Shown: positions 5,667 to 5,777 of the stretch, piece by piece
How positions within the stretch are numbered: position 1 is the stretch's first letter
Layout of the letters: every line of letters starts with the position of its first letter
Assembly: GCA_934491515.1 (NCBI GenBank)
Contig: CAKSTF010000029.1
Location: 1 to 5,777, forward strand
DNA length: 5,777 nucleotides
DNA from: an uncultured Eubacteriales bacterium
GTDB taxonomy: Bacteria; Bacillota; Clostridia; Oscillospirales; Acutalibacteraceae
Direction: 5' to 3'
Translations under genes and position numbers: made by a program
The notes under the pieces: generated by a model
Database searches by the model: none
What the model was told of the DNA's origin: nothing
Seen by the model: the letters and a program-made list of their open reading frames with translations, nothing else

Positions 5667-5777
5667 TTACGACGCGCATTTGAACTGCAGGCGGAGTTTA
5701 TCGCTTATCATGGCAATAAATTCGCTGTTGGTGGGCTTGCCGCGCTCGTTCTGGACCGTGTAACCGAAATAGGAATT
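5667..5777 (-). CDS. spo0A: sporulation transcription factor Spo0A, C-terminal fragment (runs off window)
   Basis: The last 36 codons of a minus-strand gene continue past the right edge. The translation contains FGYTV (4-8) and GKPTNSEFIAMISDKLRL (13-30), the highly conserved end of the Spo0A DNA-binding effector domain; Bacillus and Clostridium Spo0A proteins share KP(S/T)NSEFIAM..DKLRL at this place. Spo0A is the phosphorelay response regulator that binds 0A boxes and commits cells to sporulation. The tail QFKCAS replaces the more usual EHKxS, a minor divergence. The receiver domain and most of the effector domain are not visible, so intactness cannot be judged. The gene converges on pgcA and shares its terminator. 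In many Clostridia spo0A lies downstream of spoIVB, which would be off the right edge. Confidence 0.88.
   Translation of the reverse strand, partial: NSYFGYTVQNERGKPTNSEFIAMISDKLRLQFKCAS

Noticed and set aside
1..5777. Search for CRISPR repeats, insertion sequence ends, toxin-antitoxin pairs, phage genes or a new system
   Set aside because: No evenly spaced direct repeats, transposase motifs, terminal inverted repeats or paired small overlapping genes were seen; every long coding region belongs to a known family.

Overview
This is an ordinary housekeeping stretch from a low-to-moderate GC Firmicute, most likely a member of the Clostridia. The evidence is a C-terminal Spo0A fragment at the right edge (the sporulation master regulator of endospore-forming lineages), a four-cysteine L28 protein, a PgcA-type phosphosugar mutase, a ComEB-type dCMP deaminase, tRNAs with encoded CCA, strong AGGAGG ribosome binding sites and near-consensus sigma-A promoters. 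Placement below class level is not supported.

Layout, left to right. Positions 3-76 hold tRNA-Gln(CTG) on the minus strand. It is divergent from a monocistronic acyl carrier protein gene (acpP, 240-467, plus); the two have separate near-consensus promoters about 40 bp apart. acpP ends in a strong hairpin terminator that also faces a convergent minus-strand PHP-domain hydrolase (523-1245). Upstream of that gene lies tRNA-Arg(TCT) (1454-1530, minus), with its own promoter and a 15-bp terminator directly abutting its CCA end. A minus-strand series follows: dCMP deaminase (1601-2077), a 12-helix MFS transporter (2183-3370) and ribosomal protein L28 (rpmB, 3454-3642) with its own promoter and terminator. 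Divergent from rpmB, pgcA (alpha-phosphoglucomutase family, 3857-5575, plus) starts from a strong promoter. It ends in a 14-bp hairpin terminator that it shares with convergent spo0A, whose last 36 codons (5667-5777, minus) are in the window.

The genes serve unrelated core functions: fatty-acid carrier, nucleotide metabolism, translation, glucose-1-phosphate supply and sporulation control. Each sits in its own short transcription unit bounded by hairpin terminators, not in one pathway operon. No mobile element, CRISPR array, toxin-antitoxin pair, phage gene or evident new system is visible. The least explained pieces are the 105-bp gap between the MFS gene and the dCMP deaminase (nested inverted repeats and a hairpin just before a ribosome binding site), a 10-bp palindrome at the predicted acpP transcription start, and the uncharacterised PHP and MFS proteins. 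Start codons were refined by ribosome binding site spacing for acpP, the PHP protein, rpmB and pgcA.
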